Shown: positions 10,900 to 22,119 of the stretch, one piece after another | Layout of the letters: every line of letters starts with the position of its first letter | Numbering within the stretch: the first letter of the stretch is position 1 | DNA from: Stromatinia cepivora | Lineage: Eukaryota > Ascomycota > Leotiomycetes > Helotiales > Sclerotiniaceae | Direction: 5' to 3' | Assembly: GCA_014898415.1 (NCBI GenBank) | Contig: RCTD01000002.1 | Location: forward strand, 2,666,001 to 2,730,000 | Length of the DNA: 64,000 bases | Notes under the pieces: model-generated | What the model was told of the DNA's origin: nothing | Databases searched by the model: none | The model's input: only the letters and a program-made list of their open reading frames with translations | Made by a program: the position numbers and the translations under genes

Positions 10900-12687
10900 A
10901 TGTCGAATCCAACTGATATTCTGATTGAGAAACTCGAGTTAAAACTTCTCCTTCGTGAAAGAGTGTTTATAAAATGGGAAGATGAATCGGGTATACCTTG
11001 CACACTAGGTTCTCGACCGAATCGTAATAAGCGCAATATCAATTTTTTCATGGCTGTGTATTATGATATGGAAGGATATATTCATATTCATTTTTCTCTT
11101 ATAGTATCTATTAAGATTGCAGGCAGGAAGCAGAAGATAGAGATGTTATTGGTTGTTCCTCCAGATGCCGATTTCGCAAATACTTCTAAGCCTCGTTTAA
11201 TATCGAATATCGACGATTTATCTCGCCTCGACGCTTCTGCTATTCACGAAGCCGAAATTAGCCATTCAATACATGTTATCTGTTTACAATTCAATCTGAA
11301 TGCAAAGGGGTTCGTTATGAAGAAGAAGACTACTACAATTCTTAAGCCCTGGAGTAGTAGTTCAGAACAATTGATTTGTGGTCTTGAATCTCTATCTAAT
11401 ACGAAAACCTTCACTATATATATCAAGCCAAATGATTATGCGTTGGTGGGCCTGGAAAAACTCCGTAATCGCCTGAGCAATACTGGTACTCCTATCAACA
11501 TACACAAACCCAATATGAAGGAAATATACATTCAACAAACACCCGAATTAATGGAATGGAGTGGACATAACCCAGTATCACGACTACCACCATATACCGA
11601 GAATCCTCCTCAGCTATTTCCAGAAGTGCAGGTTCCCCGGTCACCACCAATCATTTTCGAACAGGAAACGCTATCGATCAATACTATCGAAGCAGCAATT
11701 GCAGAAGCACCTCCTCAGCTATTTCCAGAAGTGCAGGTTCCCCGGTCACCACCAATCATTTTCGAACAGGAAACGCCATCGATCAATACTATCGAAGCAG
11801 CAATTGCAGAAACACCAGCTCGAACTTCAACTACTCCCAACTCTACATCGGTACATGGCATTTTCTCTCCTAGCTGTGAAGAGCTGTCAGATAGTGAAGT
11901 GAACCTGGGTGATATCGAAGAGGATTCGAGATATATCGATATATGTTCGGATGAGGAACAGCTCGCTAACTTCAATTCTCGAGAGCTAAGTCAGCAACTC
12001 GATCATGATTTAAAAGTATCACAGATGCTTAACTCGAAGTTGTTGAGATGGATGCAAACAGTAATACAAATAAATACAAATGTTCACGAACACAAACGCT
12101 TGACTATCAAGTTGTCAATTTTGGGTAATTGTATCCGAACATCAAATGCTAGCGTATTTGATGTTACTTTACTCTGGTGCTCTGCACTGTTTTTCTACGA
12201 CCCGCTCGATTCCGATCCTGATAACACTCTCGGGTTATGGGAGGAGAGAAATTCATGGCTTATTTCAGATATAGCTAGGTTGATTCAATGGGCTAATGGA
12301 ATACATTATGGTGTTGAGATAAATTCACTATTAAAGCATTTTCTAAAGCTGGGTGATATTGCTCGTATTGTTGCTCTGGATACTAGATGTAACAAAGACA
12401 AGTATTATAATCAGAAAAGTGTTTGCATTGTTTCTGTATTAGAAAAGTTTGGCAAGCCGGGTGGTGGTAGTGGTGGTAGTGGTGGTAGTGGTGGTAGTGG
12501 TGGTAGTGGTGGTAGTGGTAGTGGTGGTAGTGGTGGCAGTGGTGGCAGTGGTGGCAGTGGTGGCAGTGGTGGCAGTGGTGGTAGTGGTGGTAGTAGTGGT
12601 AGTGGTATTAGCAAAGAGAAGAGTAAATCTGTTTCTCGAAAAAGCTTGGGAACTGATAGCAATGCCTCTAAGCGAGTAAAGATGTAA
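10900..12687 (+). CDS. unknown protein, 595 aa, with a Gly-Gly-Ser linker and internal duplication
   Basis: A single uninterrupted frame starts at ATG 10900 after an A/T-rich leader. Residues 1-210 look like a folded domain of mixed sequence beginning with ILIEKLELKLLLRERV. Residues about 236-305 are two nearly identical 35-residue copies of a Pro-rich segment (PPQLFPEVQVP..NTIEAAIAE). An acidic Ser/Glu region follows (about 325-365), then a second folded, Leu/Trp-rich domain (about 365-520). About 50 residues of Gly-Gly-Ser repeats come next, then a basic C-terminus (KEKSKS..SKRVKM) that could serve nuclear import. I recognise no family. The long linker suggests a tethered, flexible tail. 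The low stop content and balanced base composition contrast with the RIP-damaged elements downstream. Confidence 0.8.
   Translation: MSNPTDILIEKLELKLLLRERVFIKWEDESGIPCTLGSRPNRNKRNINFFMAVYYDMEGYIHIHFSLIVSIKIAGRKQKIEMLLVVPPDADFANTSKPRLISNIDDLSRLDASAIHEAEISHSIHVICLQFNLNAKGFVMKKKTTTILKPWSSSSEQLICGLESLSNTKTFTIYIKPNDYALVGLEKLRNRLSNTGTPINIHKPNMKEIYIQQTPELMEWSGHNPVSRLPPYTENPPQLFPEVQVPRSPPIIFEQETLSINTIEAAIAEAPPQLFPEVQVPRSPPIIFEQETPSINTIEAAIAETPARTSTTPNSTSVHGIFSPSCEELSDSEVNLGDIEEDSRYIDICSDEEQLANFNSRELSQQLDHDLKVSQMLNSKLLRWMQTVIQINTNVHEHKRLTIKLSILGNCIRTSNASVFDVTLLWCSALFFYDPLDSDPDNTLGLWEERNSWLISDIARLIQWANGIHYGVEINSLLKHFLKLGDIARIVALDTRCNKDKYYNQKSVCIVSVLEKFGKPGGGSGGSGGSGGSGGSGGSGSGGSGGSGGSGGSGGSGGSGGSGGSSGSGISKEKSKSVSRKSLGTDSNASKRVKM
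11605..11814 (+). repeat. 105-bp in-frame direct duplication inside the 595-aa gene
   Basis: Bases 11605-11709 and 11710-11814 are the same except for a CTA/CCA codon and the last codon (GCA/ACA). This points to a recent in-frame duplication adding 35 residues. Confidence 0.9.
12460..12609 (+). repeat. GGT-GGT-AGT trinucleotide-type coding repeat (Gly-Gly-Ser linker)
   Basis: About 50 codons of Gly and Ser. The outer parts use GGT GGT AGT while a central block (about 12533-12578) uses GGT GGC AGT, so the tract expanded in blocks. Reverse-strand and shifted frames stay open as Pro/Leu, Thr or Val runs; these are shadows. Confidence 0.9.
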
Positions 12688-13356
12688 TCTATACAATATT
12701 AGCCTGAAAAAAAAACATGTATATCATACTTCGATGGTGTGAACGGTAAAGAAATAACAAGACAACTCAATTGTAGACATATCTCTATTATCTAGAATAT
12801 ATAATATATCTTTCAACAATCAAACTCTGATTGTTTATTGAATAGTATTGTCAGTAGTGGAAACTGCCCCAAAATTTACAGAGCGTAGTGCGTGCAAACG
12901 GCTGTATACGGGCAGTGCACTATTTCATGCTAAGAGGTGGGGTTTGAGGATATACTCAAAGGACAAAGGCAAATGGTCTCAGTCAGCACACGTGATAGTG
13001 TAGCTGTAATAATCCATGTTGGTCATCAGGAACCGCAGAATGTTAGTGGCCCAAGTAAATTATGACTTGCTTGCAGGTAGGACTTTTATTTTGAAATGAG
13101 GGGTAGTGAGGAGTGGGACCGGATAATGCAAATCTACGAGAGCACGAACTACAAGAGAACTAACCTAGTTTTTTGAGTAAAGTATTGTATACTTTCTGGC
13201 GGCTCAAGGCAGAGAGAAAACCCCAATTAATAATATGGGGTAGTACTTATTAGAATTTCGTCTGAAGTAAAGTTTGTTTGAGGATCACGTGAGAATCCGG
13301 TAAAATTTATAATAACGTCACCAATAATTATATGCATTGTTCTATTAAGCCGCAAG
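12688..13356. other. intergenic, nothing recognised
   Basis: No gene or repeat was recognised between the 595-aa gene and the next start at 13357. Confidence 0.4.
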
Positions 13357-13912
13357 ATGGCAACCATATTAGAGGATACACTGGTTATCTCCCCTCCAAC
13401 TGATGAGATCTTGAACCTAATCCACACAGCCGCAATAGACATTCACAACGATGTAAATGCAGCCACCAATGTACCACTGACTGCACTTGCACCCCGAGCA
13501 AGCTGTCAAGAAGTTGAGAGAGAGTTTCTAAATATTCACCGAAGACTTGTTTGTTACCCTCAACTCATATGATAAACCTACTAATGTATGTCCATTTCAG
13601 ATGCGTCACGGATATAACTCGGCTGTCAACCGAATCCTAGACCCAACACAAATTAACCCAGATGGATGGGACCCGCAAACTTTTGTAATGTTCGAGGGAT
13701 CATTTGGTATCCCGCCTGGAACACTAGCTGTTGTCATACCGATTTACAAAGAGCGAGAGCCGTTGATCGAGTTCCTTTGTGAAGGTCAGGTCGTTACAGT
13801 CGATTGGATAATCGGTGCCATGATATATATGCGGGGAAATTCCTCTTTGGCTTCGGATGGATGCGGGAAGACTGCTTTTATTGTTTTCCTCTTCAAGATG
13901 AAAATATCTTGA
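13357..13912 (+). CDS. hypothetical protein, two exons (13357..13548, 13601..13912)
   Basis: ATG 13357 follows CCGCAAG and opens 64 codons. A 52-nt intron (13549-13600, donor GTTTGT, CTAAT branch-like site, acceptor TTTCAG) joins in phase 0 to 104 codons. The predicted protein is 167 aa with no known family. The end is doubtful. From about 13783 the neighbouring frame (ending TGA 13936-13938) reads as a better protein, with KFLFGFGWMREDCFYC, while the annotated frame ends in an odd Phe/Lys tail. A frameshift or a missed third exon near 13785-13830 is likely. Confidence 0.5.
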
Positions 13913-14420
13913 AAGATCGATCCTTCGACAAATCATGATTGTGGTAAGGTTTTCGCATGTCGAGGGAAGAGTAAATAGAAGGGGAAAGTGGAATTGATAG
14001 CCCTTTGTCATGTTCTCGTTGAGGACAATACTGTATGATTGTGCTGCTTATGCGTGAGATTTGCAGACCTTGTTTATAGATGGAAACTTCTAACTCACGA
14101 AACTTTCTCCTCGTTCGAACTTCCCCTGTACAAATAATAGTGCTACAGGCAGCAAGCTGTGGGAACTTGTGCTTGTATAACTTGTATTCGTTAAACCTCT
14201 CAATCCTATTCATATTATATTCTAACTCTCTAAAAGCTCCTGAATATATCTCTAATGCTATCTTATTTGAATGGAATCTATCGGCATATCGTACGTGCTT
14301 CCTTAGCCGATCGATTACTTTTGATATATCGCGTATCTGTATACCATTATGCGATGTCCATCTAAAGTTAAAGTCAATATACCGAATCAAGAAAGACGAC
14401 AAGCGGGGGGAATACTTTGA
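13913..14420 (-). CDS. possible exon of an unidentified minus-strand gene
   Basis: A frame open on the minus strand reads like a folded protein, for example RDISKVIDRLRKHVRYADRFH and FRELEYNMNRIERFNEY. It extends to 13893 and overlaps the plus-strand gene there. A plausible acceptor (TTGACTTTAACTTTAG) occurs just before TGG ACA TCG near 14357. No ATG opens the frame, so it would be an internal exon. No upstream exon was found with confidence. It may be a remnant. Confidence 0.3.
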
Positions 14421-14797
14421 CGAGTCCTGAGGACCAAAAAAAAACAAAAATCCCAAATGAACTCTTCCCAAACCCCGCAGATTGCCCCCTGCTTCCAAGT
14501 TCCTTGAAGAACCTATTACATCTTATCACTATACAAAGCCTGCAAGATGAACGCTATATAAGTATTGGTAAAATTGACGGAGATGTTAATGGAGGTGGAT
14601 GAAAAGTTGGAAGAATAGATGGAAAGTGGGAATAATGTGGTGGAGGAGAAGAAGAAGAGTATTCGATTCTAAATCTGCATTGGTTCATCATTTAGGGATC
14701 CATAATATATATAATAAAAAGAAAGCTAAAATGGAATTTCAACTATTAATTCTTATTTGCTATCAGGAGCTATTTTAATCCATAGCGGTAAAAGAAT

Positions 14798-15279
14798 CTA
14801 GAACCATTTTTCATAAATCTTCGCTTGTATTGCAGAATCTTCCAACGGCAGTACCTGATTTTGTAATATCTCAATGAGCATTTCATGGGCCCTCAAACCC
14901 CTTTCAGTGCTTTTCGGAATAGTTATAACGGGATAGTAGTGTGCGGGACAATCAAACACCCAATAACACCCGTAACACAAGCCTTCCCTGTCCACTGTCT
15001 TTCGACAACTGTGCCCGCATTCCCAGCATTCTAGGTTTGGATGTCGAACGCCCTTTACCTTTCGGAAGGTATTTATTTCTCTGCACTAAGAAACATTCAT
15101 TAGGCATTGGAGATCCCGAATGAAGCTGCATTTGAATTCATCTTATGACATTTAAATCCAATAATCTCTGATATATTAGGAGCACTGATCGGGGCCTTGA
15201 TAGATTCATCGTTGTTGTGGAAGACCTCGTTGTTGGAGACATCGTTATTGGAGACCTCGATTGGCCATTCAACAATCAT
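14798..15279 (-). pseudogene. zinc-binding (Cys4-like) protein remnant
   Basis: On the minus strand the frame ending at 14798 reads, upstream of the stop, CWECGHSCRKTVDREGLCYGC, four or five cysteines spaced as in a small zinc-binding fold. A well-formed C-terminal half of about 60 residues rich in Leu, Ile and Glu follows. Further upstream an ATG at 15279 opens a frame containing another Cys/His pair (FKCHKMNS). The two parts are separated by a frame change near 15130 and a TAG near 15090. TTTCTTAG could alternatively be an acceptor, but no matching donor was found. It could be a broken gene or one with an undetected intron. Confidence 0.4.
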
Positions 15280-15527
15280 ATTCGGATATGTGGGGTGGAG
15301 ATAAAACGAATTCTTATTGATATAAATAGTATAGAAGATAAATATCGCATTTGATTTTTGAATCAATTTTCAATTTGGAAAATCATTTGTCCTTTTATAT
15401 TATTCATATACATACTTTTTTTTTTTCACAAAAGGCAATTATATGTATATTGGAATTAAATAAAACAATCTCACATTGAAGGCAAGTATACAAAACCGAA
15501 TGTAGAGATATTGAGTAAATAGGTATG
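15280..15527. other. short spacer before the hAT element
   Basis: AT-rich leader with a T11 run at about 15417-15428. No feature is recognised apart from proximity to the transposon end. Confidence 0.4.
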
Positions 15528-15780
15528 TAGGCTGTGCAACGGATACCCGCAGGACGGATAATAGCCTTGATAGATAATCCGTGGGTACCCATTGAACAGG
15601 GCGGGTAATTCAAAATCTGAATGAATAATCTACAGATTATTTGTAGATAATTTATGGATTATCTATATATTTGCAAATTATCTATCTATTTATGAATAGA
15701 TAAATAATCTATAGATATATAGGTAATCCGCAAATTATTTATAGATTATCTGTAAATAATCTGTAGATACTTGATAAGAT
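15528..15780. repeat. hAT left terminus: inverted end plus subterminal motif cluster
   Basis: After the short terminal repeat the sequence repeats GATAATCCG, ACCCGC, TACAGATTATTTG and AATAATCTA in direct and inverted order. Such clusters are the usual binding sites for hAT transposase. Confidence 0.65.
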
Positions 15781-17061
15781 TATAAATACGGGGGTACTTT
15801 ATTATATTAATCTTTATATTAATTATTTTATTTATTTAAATTGGATTATATAAAATAAATTGAATAAAAAGTTAATTATATCTTTATTGTTTATTATTAT
15901 ATATCTGAATATAGATTACAACTTCTTTTCAATGTAAAAGTAATCTATTATTATTTTCTATAAACGGTGTACAAGTATTATATCCTTTGCTTGAATAATT
16001 ACTCGTTTTGTATGGATAATATATAAGTTTGTTATTAATAATTATTAGTTTTCTATTAATAAATAAGTATAAAAGCCTACTTTCAAATTCAATTATTATA
16101 ATAGACTCTGCAACCTTTTGTAAAATCTCTAAGGCTGAGCTTTGAATTCGAAAAGAGTTGTGATTGTATATGATTTCTTTTATTAATCAATGGAATAGTA
16201 ATTTCGGTATAAAAAGTTCTATCGATTTTTGATATTAACGAATTTCTCGAAATACAACAATTATATGTGTTTTAGAGTCTTATATTAATTATTATATTCA
16301 TCATTTAATTTATTATTAGGTTTAAATCTTTATTTCTTTTTGTTTGTATTGCGAATATATGATTTTTTAGTTCGTGATTGTGTTTTCGTATTACTCAAAG
16401 TAATCTGGATAGTATTTCGCTTTAAAGGAGGTATATCGCATTTCGCCAAGGGATTAATAATTATTTAAAAATAAATCAGAGTAATTCAATTTACTAATAT
16501 TGATTGTAATATAAATAGCTTAGGAATATTGAAAGAAGAATAAACTGAAATGTAGATATAACGAATCAGAGATTAAAAAAAGCAATATTTAAGTAGGGAT
16601 TGAATCTTTACCCTAAAAGTAAGCGAATATATATTTAACGCTTCTTTATTTTCAAAAACTTTAATTTATTTTAAGTCTTTTAAACCCTTATTATTAAATT
16701 CAATCTTTATACTAATCTTTATATTAATAATTCAATATACCTTTCAAGTATAAAGCTTCTACTGAATTATCTAATAATCTTTATACTATTAAAGCTCGAA
16801 ATCGATTAAATAATCGAAATGAATTTGAGATTCAAATCGAAAAAGCTAAAGCGAACGATCAAGTAATAATCATTTATCGATTGAATATTATTCGTCGATC
16901 AAGTGAGTGGATCTAAGCAAATGAATTTGAGTGAGTTAATATAAAAGAATAGGTCAAAAATGAAGTGATCTATAAATGGTGAGCTAGAATGAGTTTACTC
17001 TTTCTTTATTGATATTAATTTTGATTTTATTAGAAAGGTAATAAATATTTATACATCAATT

Positions 17062-17860
17062 ATTGTATAAAGATTAAGTTATAAAGATGAGGAAGGTCAA
17101 TTTGCGTAAGCTTATAATGGTAATGATAATTTTGAAGATTGTAAAGAAGATGATGAGGCTTTTCAAAAGCGAATGTAGAGAGATAATAATAAATGTAATG
17201 GAGAAAGGTTTATTGATTTTAAAGGAGATAAAGAAGAGCAAAAGCAAAAGCTTTTTGTTTATGATATTAAGGTATATTGATTCTTATGATTTTTACTTTT
17301 TTATTACTAATTTATTATTTAGAAATACTGAAATCTTGAATTTCGTTTTTAACAAAAAGCTTAGAAATGGGTAATGAAAAGCTTTTAGAGAAAGTATAAT
17401 AAATTAAATTTGAAAGGGATTGATTATTTAATCTCTTTAGGGCCTTATATCGATTATAAGATTAGATAAATTAATCTTCTTTTATATTAATCTTTATATT
17501 AATCATTAATCATTGTATAGTAAATATTATAAGATCATTCTATCTCATAAATTCTTTACCTTTTATAAATTGATACTATGGCGAAATCTCTGTATGATTT
17601 TCAACGCTGGGTATGAAGAGGGGGATTCAAATTGGGTATAGTTATCAGGCCCTAATGAATGGTATATAGAGAGCTACAATCTTGAAAAATATGGATTTTA
17701 TGATCTACCAGAGAAAGATAAGGAGTTATATGAAGGTATATTGCTTCTATTGATGCATTCTGAAGATTCTATTCCTTAAGATTATCAATATGTCAATTTT
17801 GCATGTAAAAAGTTTCGTTTGATGATTAATATAAAGTTACTCTTCAAATTTAATGTATAA
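17062..17860 (+). pseudogene. possible accessory reading frame of the hAT element, upstream of the transposase
   Basis: Two stretches look coding. The first (about 17083-17270) is rich in Asp, Glu and Lys and ends before GTATAT..ATTTAG, an intron-like segment with TTACTAAT. The second (about 17596-17860) reads NAGYEEGDSNWV, then SGPNEWYIES, then YGFYDLPEKDKELYEG and LLLLMHSEDSIP, broken by two TAG/TAA codons that are one step from CAG/CAA or TGG. I recognise no family. It lies between the left end and the transposase on the same strand, so it may be a second protein of the element or an upstream transposase exon. Confidence 0.4.
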
Positions 17861-17972
17861 ATAACTTACTAATATCAATATCAATATCAATATCAATATC
17901 AATAATATCAATTCTTATTATATTGATAAATAAAGCTACAGCAATATACACCTTTATTATTCTTTATTTAAA

Positions 17973-20774
17973 ATGGCTATTTCAAATTCAGGGTTAACTA
18001 GCGATCTTTGTAGTATTGATCTTCGAAGTAATTTTTCTATTAAGGAGAATAATTCAATGGAAGATTTTATTTTGCTCCTTTCAATTATAGGTTCTAATCA
18101 AGTTTATTTTCTTTTCAAATTGGATATCAAATAATTGTTTTTATAATAGTGGCAACAATCATTATAATATAGATCGAAAGCTTCAAATGATATCAATTCT
18201 TATAAAATAATTAGTTGGGAGGGGGATAAAAAAGCGCGAATATAGGAGTCTTTTCAGTAAGGGACTAGAATCTTAGATGGAGAATCTAGTATAATCTATC
18301 GAATCTGTAAGAATGTATTTATTTACCCTAATACTCAAAGCAAGAATACAGGAATTATATCTTTGATCAATCATCTAAAATCTAAGATATATAAAAGGGT
18401 TGTAAATCCTGTACAAAGCTTTTTATCATTCGAAATAAATTATTCTAATTAGTATAAAGATTAATATAAATATTAATTCATTCAATAATATTCATCGAAA
18501 GTTTTAACAAAAGAAGAATTTGATAATCAAGTACTTTCTACTATTATTTCTTTAAAAACTCTTTTTCGAGTTATAAAAAACCCTCAATGGAGAGCTTTAT
18601 ATTTAATGCAAAATCCATTTTTTCTATTACCTTTAGTAACAATACTTCGAAATCGCCTCAATAAATGCATTCTTTTTTTGAGTCTATTGTTTTAGTTCAT
18701 TTCCCTAATCGTTCAAAATATACAATTACTCTAGATTGCTGGTCAAATCCAATAAAAGATTTATTTATAAATATCAATTGTTGTTTTATTGATCAAGATT
18801 GGAATATGGAATATATTTTTATTGGTTTTGAATTTATTTATGAATCTTATATTGGTTGATACCTTGGAGATATTCTTCTAAATGTTTTACAAAAATTCGA
18901 TATTCTTGAAAGAGTTAATATAATAATTATAGATAATGCTTTGAATAATATAACTTTATTTGTAAGAGTAAACAACATTCTCAAAACCTCGGTATTCATT
19001 GATTTGATTTCTAATAATGAGATAATACAAGTCCCTTGTTTATTATATTCTATTCAATTAACTTTAAAGGGTTTATTCTTTATGATTCGTATCAACCCCA
19101 TTAATAATAAGTTTTAATGTAATTAGGAAGAGCAACAAAAGAAAGCTGATCTTGCAGTTGCTGGATATGGTATTCAATATATTTTAGTTAAAGTATATAT
19201 ATTTATTTTATATTAATCTTTATATTAATTATATAATAGATATAATGAGTTATTATTAAAATCAATGCAAATTTAATTTGTCGCAAAAGGTTTAATTTTT
19301 TTCAATCAGAATCTGGAAAGAAGCTTTTATATTTAATTCAAGATATTGTAATTCAATGGAATTCTATTTATTTAATATTTGTTCGATTGTTGTATTTACG
19401 ATATATATATGATCGATATACTATTGCAATCTATGATATAATGATATTCAGTTTGGATTATAGTGAGTGGGTATAATGCAAATATATTGTGGATATTATT
19501 TCATTATTCCATTATTTCATCGATAATGTTGGTGGAATCAAGGACTCTACTACTATATATGTATTTCGAATCTATAAAGAACTTTTTGAAAGACTTGAAG
19601 AATACAATCGATATTTATAAGCTTTAAGTTATAATTGGATTCAATTGCTTCGAACTGGTATTCAAATTGTAATCAAAAAACTAACAAAATATTATGAACA
19701 AACCTTCGAAAAACAAAATAGTATTTTAGCATTTGTTATAATATTAAACCCTGTATTCAAATTATCTTTATTTCAAAAAGAATACTCTTGAATTAGATTT
19801 GATATAATTAATTGAAGAATAAAGTATAAACAATATTTCATTGATTTCTTCAATAAAAACTACAAAGTACCAATTATTTCGATAATAACAATTATTCCTA
19901 ATAATAATAATGAATTTGCTATATTTTTCGGCCTCTTATCCTTTACAGAAACAAAAGATCAATAAATTGATTTAGAAATGGATCGTTATTTTTCTATAGA
20001 TATATATTGATTATACTAATCTTTATATTAATCGATTTCTATTTGCTAATAAGATCTTTTCAGGGCTTTCTCATAAAATCTCTTTATCTTATTGGAAAAG
20101 AAATAAAGATCTATTCCCTAATCTTATATAAATAGCAAAAAATATTCTTTGCATTCCTCTTGCTAGAATTTTTATTGAAAGAGTATTCAATCTTAGTAAA
20201 GATATATATAGTTTTCCGACAAGGATATTTAAATTACAATACTATTTGTAGTTTAATGTTATTTTTATATTATTTGAAGTATAAAGTAAATAAAGAAGAT
20301 TTAATTATTGAAGAGCTCAATTATATTATTATAACGAATAAGCTTTTTGATCAAAAGATTCAAAAGGAATAGAAAAATCGAAGAAAAACTATAGAAAAAC
20401 ATATAGATTTACAATATCTTCCTGATGTAGAGCCTAACCCACCAAAACAATCTAATAGAATTCAATAGAATAAAGATTGAAATAAAAGAAAACGATCTCC
20501 AATTCCAGCTAGCTCACCACCACCAACACCACCTCATCGTCGATCTCAATTATCATTTCAATCATCACCTCATCATCGTGATTCTGAATCATACTCACAA
20601 CCTACTATTACATCGCAATTGAAAGAAGCATCAATTGTCTACGAAACCCCTCCTCCCCCTCAAATTAATAATAATATAAAGGTTATAAAAGATAAAAAGT
20701 ATCAATTACCACTCCTTATTCGATCACACAAAAGAATACAACAAAATCAGCATAGAAACTTTAAAAATAATTAA
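17973..20774 (+). pseudogene. hAT transposase, RIP-degraded
   Basis: From ATG 17973 the frames read, in order, a BED-like finger (about 18300-18400: C..x..HLKSK), the catalytic region with ITLDCWSNP, FIDQDWNME and IFIGFEF (about 18730-18835), a DNALNN motif (about 18935), and the dimerisation domain ARIFIERVFNLSKDI (about 20160-20210) followed by YLNYNTICSLMLF. A Pro/Ser-rich tail ends near 20774. The frame is shifted by one base within the dimerisation domain near 20213, and several TAA/TAG/TGA codons interrupt it. The enzyme would have excised and inserted the element by a cut-and-paste reaction in the nucleus. This copy cannot. Confidence 0.75.
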
Positions 20775-20899
20775 AGAAGAGAATAGAGAATAATCAAAAC
20801 TTATCAAAATAAATATAAATATCATATATGAATAATTAATATATTATATAAATATTATAATTTTATACTAATCTTTATATTAATCATAAAATATCATAA

Positions 20900-21164
20900 A
20901 AGAATTACAAATAATCTACAAATAATCCATGAATATATAGATTATCTACAAATAATCTGCAAATAACCTATATATCTACAGATTATTCATCTACTTATGA
21001 ATAAATAGATTATCTGCAAATAATCCACGGATTATCCATACAAAGCAGGTAATTTTGAAGCCTTAACGGATAATCCGTAGGACAGATAGAACCTTTGATG
21101 GGTAACCCACAGAGCGGATTATCCGCGGATTACCCATGGGTACAGATAATTTTTGCGCAGCCTA
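20900..21164. repeat. hAT right terminus: inverted end plus subterminal motif cluster
   Basis: Mirror counterpart of the left terminus, with GGATAATCCG, GGGTAACCC-like and AATAATCTACAA motifs, ending in TTGCGCAGCCTA. Confidence 0.65.
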
Positions 21165-22119
21165 GTTAAATGTGAGCAAAATGCTTATCAATGGGCGGCC
21201 ACCGTCCGGACTTTACTGCAAAGTAAATTTTATATCCTTCAAAAAAAGTCAGCTACCAATGATTCCCTCGGAATCGCATTCTATTGCACCTTATACCGTA
21301 TAGCTTGTCCAGTTATATAATAAGTATACGACTCGATAAAAACATCGGGGCGTGATGCTGTGTATACAAGTATTAAGATCAATAAAGTGATCTGAACTTT
21401 AATTTGTTTATATAGAAAGTTGAAAGGATCGTTCATCCAAAGATAATCGATTATATCTTGTAAATCGTTGAGATTGGTGATGGACTTTGGATGGGTTTTT
21501 GTATTTAAACCGAGGCTTTTTGTTAGACTGATCTTTATGAATTAAGATATATTAATACAATAATGATATAAAAATATAATTTGGCTTAATTTATAGTACA
21601 GAGCTTTTACATTGATTCAAACTCTTCATTATACTTTCGCTTATATACTGATTTGAAACGAATTGTATATTGAATTAATATCTTTATAAAAAGATATTTG
21701 CTTAATAAGCTTGATCATTCCTTTGTAAACATAGTAAAAAACCCTTTAAGAACTTTTAGAGTTGGTTTCACATTAATATTATTAAATCGTACAAGGTAGT
21801 TTGGTATAAGATATTAGCAAATGACTTTGAAGGATATCAATATTTATGATTTACTTCTCCCAAAGTTTCCAGATTATATTATAGTTATGTAGAATTGGAG
21901 GAACAGATGATAATAACTTCCTCTCAAAGTTCTCAACTTCGATATTTGCGAGTAGATCCTCGAATGAAAGAGCTTGTGCTATTTTCGCAGTATTGAAGTG
22001 AAAAAAAGAATAAAGTAAAGAAAGAGAGAAAATTCGTTTGACAGATTCAGTTTGGTATTGAGGTATGGTAAGAATTGTGAATTTGAAAACGAGAAAGGGG
22101 AAAAGGAAATATTTAGGTA
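21165..22119. other. intergenic, with a weak minus-strand frame at 21851-22118
   Basis: Mostly unassigned. Complement 22118-21851 contains a frame with protein-like stretches (KIAQALSFEDLLANIEVENFERK) that runs directly into the Tc1 insertion at 22120. It could be the end of a gene cut by the transposon, but the continuation was not found beyond 23498. Confidence 0.3.

Larger units (their letters stand above)
15528..21164 (+). mobile_element. hAT-type DNA transposon, 5.6 kb, degraded
   Basis: The left end reads TAGGCTGTGCAA and the right end, on the opposite strand, TAGGCTGCGCAA, the short inverted ends of fungal hAT elements. Both ends carry about 250 bp of subterminal sequence packed with GATAATCC and GATTAT motifs in both orientations. 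Inside are a BED-like finger, a catalytic region and a C-terminal dimerisation region typical of hAT transposases. No convincing 8-bp target duplication remains (TAGGTATG against GTTAAATG). Many stops indicate inactivation by C-to-T and G-to-A changes. Confidence 0.85.

Noticed and set aside
12411..12696. Open frames of Pro-Leu, Thr and Val repeats across the Gly-Gly-Ser tract, on both strands
   Set aside because: They are shadows of the trinucleotide-type repeat in the 595-aa gene and have no coding features of their own.
15520..21172. 8-bp target duplication for the hAT element
   Set aside because: TAGGTATG on the left and GTTAAATG on the right match at only three of eight positions; no other alignment of the ends gives a convincing duplication.
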